From the IMG/VR virus record IMGVR_UViG_3300027779_002373, positions 1-32,014 of that record: a DNA stretch of 32,014 nucleotides; one strand, written 5' to 3'. Origin of the DNA: a virus. The translations under genes were made by a program, and so were the position numbers. Positions 1 through 6,295 of the stretch are shown here, piece by piece; the first letter of the stretch is position 1; each line of letters begins with the position of its first letter. Below the pieces are notes generated by a model. It did not search any database and was not told the DNA's origin. It was given only the letters and a program-made list of their open reading frames with translations.

Positions 1-788
1 TCACCAGTACTCTCCTCGATATTACCGACGAACTCTGGGGAACTATCATGATCCACTCGTGCAATTACTGTATTGAATCGAGCTTCAAGTTCTGCATAGT
101 TCTTGAAGTTCTTCTCTTCAATAATCTCATTGAGTGAATACTGAGCATTCCAGATTTCTTCTAACTTAGCTTCATCACCTGCTAGAGGACATACATCTGT
201 AAATTCAGATTTGTCGTAGTTTGGAAAACCTTCTACTTGACGCATCTTCAATTTAAAGTTTGCACCTTCCCATAGATCAAATGGATTGAGTGGAGTTTCA
301 TCAGCAAACTCTGGATTCATAACACCAGTAATCTTCTCAAAGATTTTCTTTCCATAACGATATAGAAATACTTTACCTTCGTTCTCTGGATTCATGCTAT
401 CCTCTACTACATAGATATTACTGTAGTAACTAAGTTTACGTCTGCGATCTCTAGCTATGTTCTTATCAGAATCAACACCAGAGTTCCACAATGCTGTGTT
501 TGCTTTTGATACAGGATCATCTTTACCAATTGTGGTTAAAGAGTTTTCGATATACCATCCACCGGGACCTTTGAAGCCGTGTGTCCAAATACGAACCCAT
601 GGTACATCTTCATTTACTGCAGCTGGAAGAAAACGAATTACTGCGTAACCATTACCAGACTTATCTCGTACTGGTTTCCAGATTCTATCATCTTCGTAGG
701 AAGGTTTCTCTGCTAGTTTAGAGACCTGTTTGGAAAGGGATTCCAAATTAGTCATGCGATTCTTTTTCATTTCTTTAAAACTTGCCAT
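1..788 (-). CDS. 32: Single-stranded DNA-binding protein gp32 (T4 type), C-terminus cut by window edge
   Basis: Reading frame of 262 codons, open to the left edge, so the acidic C-terminal tail is missing. Start is ATG at 788 with AAGGAG eight bases upstream. The protein matches T4 gp32 along its core: a basic N-terminus (KKNRMT), GNGYAVIRFLP, a LAST-type basic motif RRRKLS at residues 115-120 (KRKTS in T4), then NIYVVED, NEGKVFLYRYGKKI and WEGANFKLK. Known role: cooperative binding of ssDNA during replication, recombination and repair. The zinc-ligand cysteines of T4 gp32 are absent; the only cysteine seen is near residue 200. The gene has its own sigma70-like promoter (877-905) and an AT-rich leader of roughly 80 bases. 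It follows gp33 in the T4 order. Confidence 0.95.
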   Translation of the reverse strand, partial: MASFKEMKKNRMTNLESLSKQVSKLAEKPSYEDDRIWKPVRDKSGNGYAVIRFLPAAVNEDVPWVRIWTHGFKGPGGWYIENSLTTIGKDDPVSKANTALWNSGVDSDKNIARDRRRKLSYYSNIYVVEDSMNPENEGKVFLYRYGKKIFEKITGVMNPEFADETPLNPFDLWEGANFKLKMRQVEGFPNYDKSEFTDVCPLAGDEAKLEEIWNAQYSLNEIIEEKNFKNYAELEARFNTVIARVDHDSSPEFVGNIEESTG

Positions 789-876
789 CTTATTACTCCT
801 TATTACGTTATATTATTATATTACTTTGTATCATCATATATTTTTTTTCTAAATCAATCCTCCTTTCACTTGATAC

Positions 877-905
877 ATTGTATCAAATATTAAATGGTAA
901 TGCAA
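877..905 (-). promoter_or_regulatory. Extended -10 sigma70-type promoter upstream of gp32
   Basis: On the minus strand CCTTGCAT (-35) is followed after 17 bases by TGATACAAT, an extended -10. It is one of six copies of the same promoter design in the window. Predicted start is near 870, giving gp32 a leader of about 80 bases. The leader contains a strong but orphan AAAGGAGG followed by no nearby start codon. Confidence 0.7.
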
Positions 906-921
906 GGAAAAAAGTTACTTC

Positions 922-1146
922 TTATATTGGAAGCTTCCCAGTTTTTTTTAACATATTGAGGTTCTGGGCCTCAACTTCAATCTTGTCTTTTATAGATTGG
1001 TTTAACATCTTTGCCATAGTCTCAGGTTCAATATCAGAGTCATCTGCGTAATATAAAACTGTATCCATATAAGACATTTTTTTATCTTTTACAATCTTTT
1101 CAATCATTAAATTCAAATCAATAGTCATATCAGTTATTAGACTCAT
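922..1146 (-). CDS. 33: Late transcription co-activator gp33 (T4 type)
   Basis: 74 residues. Alignment by eye to T4 gp33 is good: IEKIV...MSY, then IEPETMAKML, IKDKIEVEA and N.L occur in the same order and spacing. T4 gp33 bridges RNA polymerase and the sliding clamp to activate late TATAAATA promoters; such motifs occur in this window. The T4 protein is longer (112 residues), with an extra N-terminus and a C-terminal clamp-binding LDFLL; here the protein ends in KTGKLPI. The start is uncertain: neither ATG at 1146 nor ATG at 1128 has a good ribosome-binding site, and the small upstream gene ends at 1130, so coupling is likely. It sits directly before gp32, as expected for this phage group. 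Confidence 0.82.
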   Translation of the reverse strand: MSLITDMTIDLNLMIEKIVKDKKMSYMDTVLYYADDSDIEPETMAKMLNQSIKDKIEVEAQNLNMLKKTGKLPI

Positions 1147-1300
1147 TATATTCTGGGTTCCTTACCCATACACCATTCTCATCTTGAATCAACATTGGAA
1201 TAGTATTTGATATTATTGTTGGATGTTTAACTTCTTTTTTGTTCTTTATAGTTATAATCTCACCATTTCGTAAAACTGTTTCAGGAATTGTAATCTTCAT
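1130..1300 (-). CDS. Small hypothetical protein, 56 aa
   Basis: ATG at 1300 is preceded by AGGAGAAGTT, an excellent ribosome-binding site. The frame runs 56 codons to TGA at 1130 and overlaps the start of gp33. The sequence is MKITIPETVLRNGE, then a lysine-rich middle and IQDENGVWVRNPEY near the end; no membrane segment or cysteines. I do not recognise a family. The good ribosome-binding site, the tight fit between ClpP-like protease and gp33, and the overlap with gp33 make it a likely real gene that couples translation into gp33. Confidence 0.6.
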   Translation of the reverse strand: MKITIPETVLRNGEIITIKNKKEVKHPTIISNTIPMLIQDENGVWVRNPEYNESNN

Positions 1301-1310
1301 AACTTCTCCT

Positions 1311-1895
1311 TTAGTAAACTGTTTTCACACTATCACATAATCCAAGTTTCTTAGCCTGAGTTGCACTTAACCAAACATCTTCTGCTGGTAATAAAAAATC
1401 ACGAATCTTTTTCTCAGTAAGTCCTGTACACTTTTTATAATGTGTTAACATTCTTTGTGTAGTTAATTCGTACTCTTTAACTGTTGCAAATAAATCGTGT
1501 TCTTTTCCATAAACACCCCACGAATATTGATGAGAAAGTACAGAAGTATTAGGAGTTAAAACCCGTTTACCCTTTTCACCAGCCATGAATATTAATACTG
1601 CAGCTGATGCTATACATCCAAGTCCTACTGTATAGATTGGTATTGCACTCCCCTTCATTGTATCAATAACGGCAAAAGCAGAGTTCAAATCACCTCCAGT
1701 TGAATTAATAACTAACTGTAAATACTTTGGATATGGTTTTGTTATATTCTTTGATATGATAAAAGATATAACATCTTTACAACTAGTATCAGATATCTCA
1801 TCCATCAGAAGAAAAATACCACATTCTTCAACTCCTGCAGGAGACTCTGTTTTTTTATCTTTTGTCATTAATTTATTTCCTCTTCGATCAATCAT
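1311..1895 (-). CDS. ClpP-like serine protease
   Basis: 194 residues, the usual ClpP length. The ClpP fold signature is clear: VINSTGGDLNSAFAVID (substrate groove), GCIASAAV with the nucleophile Ser97, LSHQ with His122, and AEDVWLSATQA with the probable Asp173, followed by LGLCD. ClpP forms tetradecameric peptidase barrels that need a ClpA/X-type ATPase to unfold substrates; none is encoded here, so the phage protein would use or compete for host ATPases, or act alone as in some T4-like marine phages that carry similar genes. Two starts are possible: ATG 1895 (AAGGA eight bases upstream, overlapping the SleB gene) or ATG 1868 (AGAGGAA upstream). No propeptide is obvious. Confidence 0.88.
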   Translation of the reverse strand: MIDRRGNKLMTKDKKTESPAGVEECGIFLLMDEISDTSCKDVISFIISKNITKPYPKYLQLVINSTGGDLNSAFAVIDTMKGSAIPIYTVGLGCIASAAVLIFMAGEKGKRVLTPNTSVLSHQYSWGVYGKEHDLFATVKEYELTTQRMLTHYKKCTGLTEKKIRDFLLPAEDVWLSATQAKKLGLCDSVKTVY

Positions 1896-2427
1896 TTAAG
1901 TAATCCTTCCAAAAAATATGATCACCAATTTGCAATACCTTAATCATCTTACTATTCCAATAGGGATCGACATCTATTCTGTGATAAAATGTTGCACCAT
2001 TAAGAAAATCTTCCATGTTCCAATTCTTACCAAAGTGTTTAATAATAACACCAGGTTGTTTTAACATAGCTCGTGAAATAGTTTTCGACACTTTCCATGC
2101 TATTCTATCTCTAGGAATGTCCGATAGTCCATCACAATACCAAGAAAACTGACACATATGTTTTTTTATCTTACCATTATTATATCGTCTTGCTTGATGA
2201 ACAACTTTACATATAGTATTGGGAAATTTCTTACTCTCTACACGATTTATCGTAACAAGTGCGACAGCAATTTGACCCTTAGTCTTTTGATCTCTAGCTT
2301 CAAAATAAATATTCTTAGCCAAGCAATCAATTTCATCTTGATATTCATAAGATGTTGGTACATATATTATCCTCTTAAATGCTGTACAAGCCACCAAAAT
2401 AATACATAACAAAATAAACTTCTTCAT
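1888..2427 (-). CDS. SleB/CwlJ-type cell wall hydrolase, probable lipoprotein
   Basis: 179 residues. The N-terminus is a short basic/hydrophobic signal ending in LVAC, a likely lipobox (Cys14), so the enzyme may be anchored in the envelope. The rest matches the Hydrolase_2 family (PF07486): CLAKNIYFEARDQ...GQIAVALVTINRV, FPNTICKVV, and CQFSWYCDG. Members cleave peptidoglycan as amidases or transglycosylases. In phage the role is probably host lysis or wall opening at entry. Two very small hydrophobic frames lie immediately upstream, the nearer one stopping two bases before this ATG. Confidence in family is high; in lysis role moderate. Confidence 0.88.
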   Translation of the reverse strand: MKKFILLCIILVACTAFKRIIYVPTSYEYQDEIDCLAKNIYFEARDQKTKGQIAVALVTINRVESKKFPNTICKVVHQARRYNNGKIKKHMCQFSWYCDGLSDIPRDRIAWKVSKTISRAMLKQPGVIIKHFGKNWNMEDFLNGATFYHRIDVDPYWNSKMIKVLQIGDHIFWKDYLND

Positions 2428-2428
2428 A

Positions 2429-2503
2429 TCAATTTGCTAACAAATAAACTATTCCACCCACTATATAAACTACTACTGGATATATAACCAATATTTCAAT
2501 CAT
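2429..2503 (-). CDS. Tiny membrane peptide, 24 aa
   Basis: ATG at 2503 reads 24 codons to TGA at 2429, one base before the SleB start. Nearly the whole peptide is hydrophobic (MIEILVIYPVVVYIV then GGIVYLLAN), one transmembrane segment. The ribosome-binding site (GGTGA) is weak. Its place just ahead of a wall hydrolase fits a small holin-like or regulatory peptide, but this is inference from position and hydrophobicity only. Confidence 0.4.
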   Translation of the reverse strand: MIEILVIYPVVVYIVGGIVYLLAN

Positions 2504-2507
2504 AATT

Positions 2508-2597
2508 TCACCAAAAATATATAAGTCCCCAAATAATTCCACTTAGTAATAATACATCAGCACAAATAGACCATGTGATATATAACTTAAAAATCAA
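2508..2597 (-). CDS. Possible second tiny membrane peptide, 29 aa
   Basis: A hydrophobic frame (TWSICADVLLLSGIIWGL) ends with TGA at 2508. The only start I find is TTG at 2597, which overlaps the end of the preceding gene and lacks a ribosome-binding site. It fills an otherwise empty interval before the 24-aa peptide and the SleB gene. Support is weak. Confidence 0.22.
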   Translation of the reverse strand: MIFKLYITWSICADVLLLSGIIWGLIYFW

Positions 2598-2874
2598 CTT
2601 TGAGTGTTTGCTGTTCTTTATTCTTAGAAGGAGGTTCCGCATTTGCATCCTCCTCTATCCCATTACCAGCCACATTTAATAAAAATTCTTTTTCCATTGA
2701 TTCTATCTTTCTTCTCAATGATCTTTGTATTCTTTCAAACATTACCTTTTTATGATAAGTTGATCTATCTTTTGAATAAGTTTCCCACTTATGTTCTATC
2801 ACAGCTAGTTGAGATTTCATTCTCACTAATGATAAAGATGTTTCTATAAGTTGATTTTTAGTCCAAGTAGTCAT
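2587..2874 (-). CDS. Hypothetical charged helical protein, 95 aa
   Basis: 95 residues, mostly charged and predicted helical: an N-terminal amphipathic part (NQLIETSLSLVRMKSQLAVI), a basic middle (RIQRSLRRKIESMEKE) and a polar tail ending TLKVDF. No known family recognised. ATG at 2874 has no ribosome-binding site, and the late-promoter motif TATAAATA ends two bases before it. A transcript from that promoter would begin inside the gene, so either another promoter reads through or translation begins at an inner codon (Met19 at 2820). The upstream terminator separates it from the gene before it. Confidence 0.6.
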   Translation of the reverse strand: MTTWTKNQLIETSLSLVRMKSQLAVIEHKWETYSKDRSTYHKKVMFERIQRSLRRKIESMEKEFLLNVAGNGIEEDANAEPPSKNKEQQTLKVDF

Positions 2875-2876
2875 AA

Positions 2877-2884
2877 TATTTATA
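2877..2884 (-). promoter_or_regulatory. T4-type late promoter motif TATAAATA
   Basis: Exact TATAAATA on the minus strand, located between a strong terminator (2889-2918) and the start of the 95-aa gene. T4-like late promoters consist of this octamer alone and start about 12 bases downstream. That start would fall inside the 95-aa frame, which is odd. The terminator-promoter arrangement argues for function. Confidence 0.5.
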
Positions 2885-2888
2885 AAAG

Positions 2889-2918
2889 AAAAAAAGCAGA
2901 GGCCCGAAGACCTCTGCT
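2889..2918 (-). terminator. Rho-independent terminator with UUCG tetraloop
   Basis: On the minus strand AGCAGAGGTC-TTCG-GGCCTCTGCT forms a 10-bp stem (one G-U pair) with the very stable C(UUCG)G loop, followed directly by a run of seven T. It lies 16 bases past the stop of the 82-aa gene and is the clearest terminator in the window. Confidence 0.93.
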
Positions 2919-2933
2919 GTAATCAATTGATGC

Positions 2934-3182
2934 TTATCCCCAAAACGTATTAAGTTGCTTACGAATTGCATAAACAGTTTTTGCACCACCCGTAATGTCT
3001 GCATTTTTGAATGCAGTCTCACCAGTTGCAGGACTCGTATAAATCTGAACCCATCGTGGCAAATCAGTTAACTCACACTCAGCTCGTGTCATCAATCGAG
3101 CATTCTTCTGACCAACCTTAGGTTGACCATGTTTTGTGGTCGTGTTAACTTTTTTGGTCTTCTTAGTCATTACTGTCATCAT
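2934..3182 (-). CDS. Hypothetical basic protein, 82 aa
   Basis: The frame is open from a TTG at 3212, but ATG 3182 is preferred: AAGGAG lies nine bases upstream, and nearby ATG codons at 3179 and 3170 are alternatives. The N-terminal third is strongly basic (MTKKTKKVNTTTKHGQPKVG), the remainder contains TRAECELTDLPRWVQIY and KTVYAIRKQLNTFWG. I do not recognise it. It is a single-gene unit: a sigma70-type promoter and a TATAAATA motif precede it and a strong terminator follows, so it may be expressed both early and late. A basic small protein under a late promoter could be DNA-binding or virion-associated, but that is inference. Confidence 0.7.
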   Translation of the reverse strand: MMTVMTKKTKKVNTTTKHGQPKVGQKNARLMTRAECELTDLPRWVQIYTSPATGETAFKNADITGGAKTVYAIRKQLNTFWG

Positions 3183-3248
3183 ACTGTACATCTCCTTATA
3201 AGGAATTAACAAAAATTAATGAAGATAATCTCTTCATTCAATACAACC

Positions 3249-3277
3249 ATTATACCATAATGGTATTCAATATACAA
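3249..3277 (-). promoter_or_regulatory. Extended -10 sigma70-type promoter for the 82-aa gene
   Basis: CCTTGTAT, 17-base spacer, then TGGTATAAT on the minus strand. Predicted start is near 3242, leaving a leader of about 60 bases with AAGGAG before ATG 3182. A late-promoter octamer lies nine bases upstream of the -35, making a tandem pair. Confidence 0.75.
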
Positions 3278-3286
3278 GGTATAAGT

Positions 3287-3294
3287 TATTTATA
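3287..3294 (-). promoter_or_regulatory. T4-type late promoter motif TATAAATA
   Basis: Exact TATAAATA on the minus strand overlapping the last codons of the dNMP kinase gene, immediately upstream of the sigma70-type promoter at 3249-3277. A transcript from about 3282 would carry the 82-aa gene and end at the UUCG terminator. Confidence 0.6.
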
Positions 3295-3856
3295 CAGTAA
3301 TCTCTTTCTGTATCATATACTGAACCTCATTACACATATCCTCTATCGAACCGTTGTTATAGACAGTCAAATCAATATTACTTGGTTTTAAACCACCCTC
3401 ACTTGAGTGACTATTCTCAGCAATATCATCTTTATTTCTAACTATATTAATAACAACTCCCCCACGATTACGAATCCAAAAAGCTTCGTTATCAAATCGT
3501 ACATCCGTAACAACAACTGTTCTGCCAGGGACACTATTAACAAACATCTCAGCATTCTTTACCCAAATATTAACATCAATGCCTCGTCCAACTTCAGTAC
3601 CAAGTAACTGATAGATTTTCCTTGGGGAGATACCCCAAGGCTCAATCACTTTTTCTTTATTTGCAATCTGTTCATCAGTCAATGCAAACATAATCTTTGC
3701 TCCCTCTTTAAGAGGCTTAGCAAAATAGTAATGCAGACAATGGTATTCATCACATAAAAATTTACCAAGTGTATCTTTACCAGCACCAGCTTTACCAGAC
3801 AACCCAATCAACATTGGTTCACCATCTTTATTTGTTAGACCTAAAATTGGAAACAT
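3290..3856 (-). CDS. Deoxynucleoside monophosphate kinase (T4 gp1-like)
   Basis: 188 residues with a P-loop GKAGAGKDT at 21-29 and the pattern of phage dNMP kinases: YYFAKPLKEGAK, QLLGTEVGR...IWV, VVVTDVRFDNEA and a late HSSEGGL, matching T4 gp1 (LGTD, VPDTRQDHE, HITEAGL). It phosphorylates dNMPs to dNDPs, feeding DNA synthesis with the ribonucleotide reductase and ThyX encoded elsewhere in the window. It is shorter than T4 gp1 (241 residues), lacking an internal insertion. ATG 3856 follows AAAAGGAG, which itself overlaps the end of the preceding lipoprotein gene, so translation is probably coupled. Confidence 0.85.
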   Translation of the reverse strand: MFPILGLTNKDGEPMLIGLSGKAGAGKDTLGKFLCDEYHCLHYYFAKPLKEGAKIMFALTDEQIANKEKVIEPWGISPRKIYQLLGTEVGRGIDVNIWVKNAEMFVNSVPGRTVVVTDVRFDNEAFWIRNRGGVVINIVRNKDDIAENSHSSEGGLKPSNIDLTVYNNGSIEDMCNEVQYMIQKEITV

Positions 3857-3857
3857 T

Positions 3858-5204
3858 CTATTCTCCTTTTACAATATCATAGTTGACTGTATACTCACCA
3901 ATAATGGTTTTCAAACTTGCATCTTTATACAAAATAGCAGTAACCGACTCAGGACCTAATGGTGGTGATACTAAAAACTTAAACTCATATCCAGTACCAC
4001 CTATATTATACATCTTATTTTTCTGGATATAATTATCACGCATCATATAATTAGGAAATATCTTATCAGTCAAAGACTTAATAACTAAGTAACCAGACAT
4101 ATCAGATTCTACAAAAAATATAATATTCTTTCCTACTTCAACATTTGTATCTTTAATAGAGAACTTAAACTCAACTGGTTTGAATCTCTTAAAAGTAACA
4201 TCTAATGTCTCTAGTCTCCCAAACAAATCTTTCTTCAACTTATGATTGAACTGTTTGGATAATTGAAGTAAATCAATCTCAGCTTTCACAATAGCAATGT
4301 TATCTTCATCAAGAACAGTTGAACCATTTGTTGTAACTCGACATATACCATTACTATCACTTACAACTCTATTAATAAAGTTAAATGAGTTGCCGTGAAA
4401 CTTAATGGGTAAATTTGATATCGGATTTCCATTATATGAAATTTTAATAGAAAATGAAATATCTTTACTTGTTGATATTGGTTTATAATTGTCATCTAAT
4501 TTTTCCACATTAATATTACTAATAATAGACTGAACCTTTTGTTTAAAATCAATTGCTGATGGAATATTACTAGGTAATGCTGGGACCTCTGGGAAACGAT
4601 TCACACTTTTATATGTTCTTAACAGAGGTAACAACTTAGAGCTCTCATTATAACCATCATAATAATGCACAAGAGATTTTAAAAGTTTACCACTATCATA
4701 AAAAGTATTAGCCTGATTCATAATCAAAACAGAACTAGCAGCCAAGTCATCAAGTTGATCTTGTATCATAGACAAAACATCTTGTCGTTTAACTACTGCA
4801 AAAGAGTAATAAACTTTCTGCAAGGGATCATACCAGCCATCTTTTATTTGTACACCCTCTAAAAGAAAGTCTGTTTCAGTCTTAACAAACGATTCAACAA
4901 AAGATCCATCATTACTATTATAGTCCTTCATCAAAGAATGAATTTTGAATCTAATATTCTTTGTCAATTCAGCTCTTGCTGATTCACTTGCTGAAACAGT
5001 ATTCTTTTCAGAAAAACCAATACCAACCAGATACTTAGTATTACTGAACTTGAAATGTTCTTTACCAAGTACCCAGTTAGGTGGTTTTGGAGTTTTTTCT
5101 GGTTGTGTGACTAGTTTAACTTCTGGAATAGTACCAATCGTTGAACCAGTTGTTACACAACCAGAAAACATTATCAAACAAAACAATAACATTATATAAT
5201 GCAT
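3858..5204 (-). CDS. LPP20-type lipoprotein with C-terminal DUF4384-like domain
   Basis: 448 residues. Signal peptide with lipobox (MFSGC, Cys16) predicts an envelope lipoprotein. Residues about 40-150 match the LPP20/FlgP pattern: PPNWVLG, a glycine-rich YLVGIGFS, a helix SASESARAELTKNI and the strand YYSFAVVKR. The middle (about 230-330) looks like an Ig-like or carboxypeptidase-regulatory fold (GNPISNLPIKFHGN). The end (about 340-445) resembles DUF4384: VEFKFSIKD...FFVESDMSGYLVIKS...IFPN...Y, then SPPLGPESVTAILYK. Such lipoproteins are bacterial envelope components and unusual on a phage. GAGGAG precedes ATG 5204. A second LPP20 gene lies just upstream, so the two probably act together, for example altering the host outer membrane during infection; this role is inferred. 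Confidence 0.75.
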   Translation of the reverse strand: MHYIMLLFCLIMFSGCVTTGSTIGTIPEVKLVTQPEKTPKPPNWVLGKEHFKFSNTKYLVGIGFSEKNTVSASESARAELTKNIRFKIHSLMKDYNSNDGSFVESFVKTETDFLLEGVQIKDGWYDPLQKVYYSFAVVKRQDVLSMIQDQLDDLAASSVLIMNQANTFYDSGKLLKSLVHYYDGYNESSKLLPLLRTYKSVNRFPEVPALPSNIPSAIDFKQKVQSIISNINVEKLDDNYKPISTSKDISFSIKISYNGNPISNLPIKFHGNSFNFINRVVSDSNGICRVTTNGSTVLDEDNIAIVKAEIDLLQLSKQFNHKLKKDLFGRLETLDVTFKRFKPVEFKFSIKDTNVEVGKNIIFFVESDMSGYLVIKSLTDKIFPNYMMRDNYIQKNKMYNIGGTGYEFKFLVSPPLGPESVTAILYKDASLKTIIGEYTVNYDIVKGE

Positions 5205-5223
5205 AATAAAAACTCCTCAAATA

Positions 5224-5826
5224 TTATTCAAAAAACGATTGTTCTTCTATAACATTAGTTGATTCTTTCTGTAACTCTTTATGCAAGGCATCTGCACGTT
5301 CTTTGATACCTTCTCGTACTTTAGATGGTAACTGTTTAAATTCTTCAGTTTTCTCTAAGTTTTGTTTGAAGGCATCATAATCTAAACGTGCAAGAGATAA
5401 CAATTCACGCCTTGCTGGTATCTCAAAATGATCTATAATCATCACACCTCTAAGTGTAGAAGAAACTATAACTTTAACAGCCGATTCAGAGTTCTGCTCT
5501 TCAGAGGATGTTTCAAAATTACCAGCAGTCGTATGTGCCTGATAATCTTTTGTTAATGTTTGAGTATAATACTTAAACACTTTTGCAAGATCAGCTCTTG
5601 CTCGATCATCTGCTACCTGTCGTTGTAGTGAAAAGTTCTTAATACCTGTTGCAGAACCAACACCATAAAATGCTTTACCCTTAACATCCGTAAATGCACC
5701 GCCACCAGTCATAACCCATTTTGGAGGGTTGTACTCTACCATAGCTTTTGGGGGTTCTGGTATTGATGGAATAGAACTACAAGCACTTACCAATAAAACT
5801 AAACTTACCATAATAAAATGTTTCAT
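5224..5826 (-). CDS. LPP20-type lipoprotein
   Basis: 200 residues from ATG 5826, chosen because AAAGGAG stands five bases upstream; an upstream TTG at 5841 is in frame but lies on that ribosome-binding site. Signal peptide ends LLVSAC (Cys16 lipobox). The mature part has the LPP20 pattern: PPKWVMTGGG, KAFYGVGSATG, then VADDRARADLAKVFKYY, and a later strand ELLSLARLDYDAFK. The C-terminus is helical and charged (EGIKERADALHKELQKE), fitting LPP20 proteins of envelope or flagellar-sheath type. It shares family with the next gene but has no DUF4384 region. Function in phage infection unknown; envelope modification or superinfection exclusion are reasonable guesses. Confidence 0.78.
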   Translation of the reverse strand: MKHFIMVSLVLLVSACSSIPSIPEPPKAMVEYNPPKWVMTGGGAFTDVKGKAFYGVGSATGIKNFSLQRQVADDRARADLAKVFKYYTQTLTKDYQAHTTAGNFETSSEEQNSESAVKVIVSSTLRGVMIIDHFEIPARRELLSLARLDYDAFKQNLEKTEEFKQLPSKVREGIKERADALHKELQKESTNVIEEQSFFE

Positions 5827-5837
5827 AACTTCTCCTT

Positions 5838-6188
5838 TCAAAATTTTCGTGGGTGACCATCGCCAGCCGTTGGTGAATCATTTTCATACCAAGAATCAGT
5901 ACCTTTATTCATACTAGAACAATCTAATCTTACAGTAAAAACTTCATAATTATTTACATGATTTTTTCTTTCAATTATATTAGTATTTCCACATCTTTTA
6001 CAATAAACTTTATAGTTTTCTAGTTTATAAGCAAATTTTTGTGGAATACTAACCAGTTGAAATTGATTATTCGTTGCATCTTTGTGAGTAATAGGCACAT
6101 CCATTCTTTCCTGACATGCCTGACAATATACTAAAATAGTATCGTATATCGAAGGCTCCAACTTATCGGGACAATTTGAATCAAACAT
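5838..6188 (-). CDS. Zinc-ribbon protein, 116 aa
   Basis: Two CxxC pairs, CQAC near residue 22 and CKRC near 63, about 40 residues apart, form a probable zinc ribbon. The C-terminal part carries an isolated Cys and a polar tail (GDGHPRKF). No enzyme motif seen. ATG 6188 follows GAGG and a predicted leader of about 30 bases from the promoter at 6224-6252, so it is the first gene of the unit that continues into the two LPP20 lipoproteins. DNA/RNA binding or a regulator role is possible but not shown. Confidence 0.72.
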   Translation of the reverse strand: MFDSNCPDKLEPSIYDTILVYCQACQERMDVPITHKDATNNQFQLVSIPQKFAYKLENYKVYCKRCGNTNIIERKNHVNNYEVFTVRLDCSSMNKGTDSWYENDSPTAGDGHPRKF

Positions 6189-6223
6189 ATTAGTTACCTC
6201 AATTAATCATTTAATATACTACT

Positions 6224-6252
6224 ATTATATCAAACAGGGGCGTATATTGCAA
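6224..6252 (-). promoter_or_regulatory. Extended -10 sigma70-type promoter for the zinc-ribbon/LPP20 unit
   Basis: CCTTGCAA, 17-base spacer, TGATATAAT on the minus strand; predicted start near 6217. It lies in the gap between the aldehyde dehydrogenase stop (6296) and ATG 6188. No convincing terminator is seen after the dehydrogenase gene. Confidence 0.75.
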
Positions 6253-6295
6253 GGTAAAACATGAACCACAAACCATTGTTTTATAAAGGATTATA

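Noticed and set aside
782-1051. Plus-strand 89-codon frame over the gp32 promoter and gp33
   Set aside because: Antisense to gp33, no ribosome-binding site, low-complexity hydrophobic translation.
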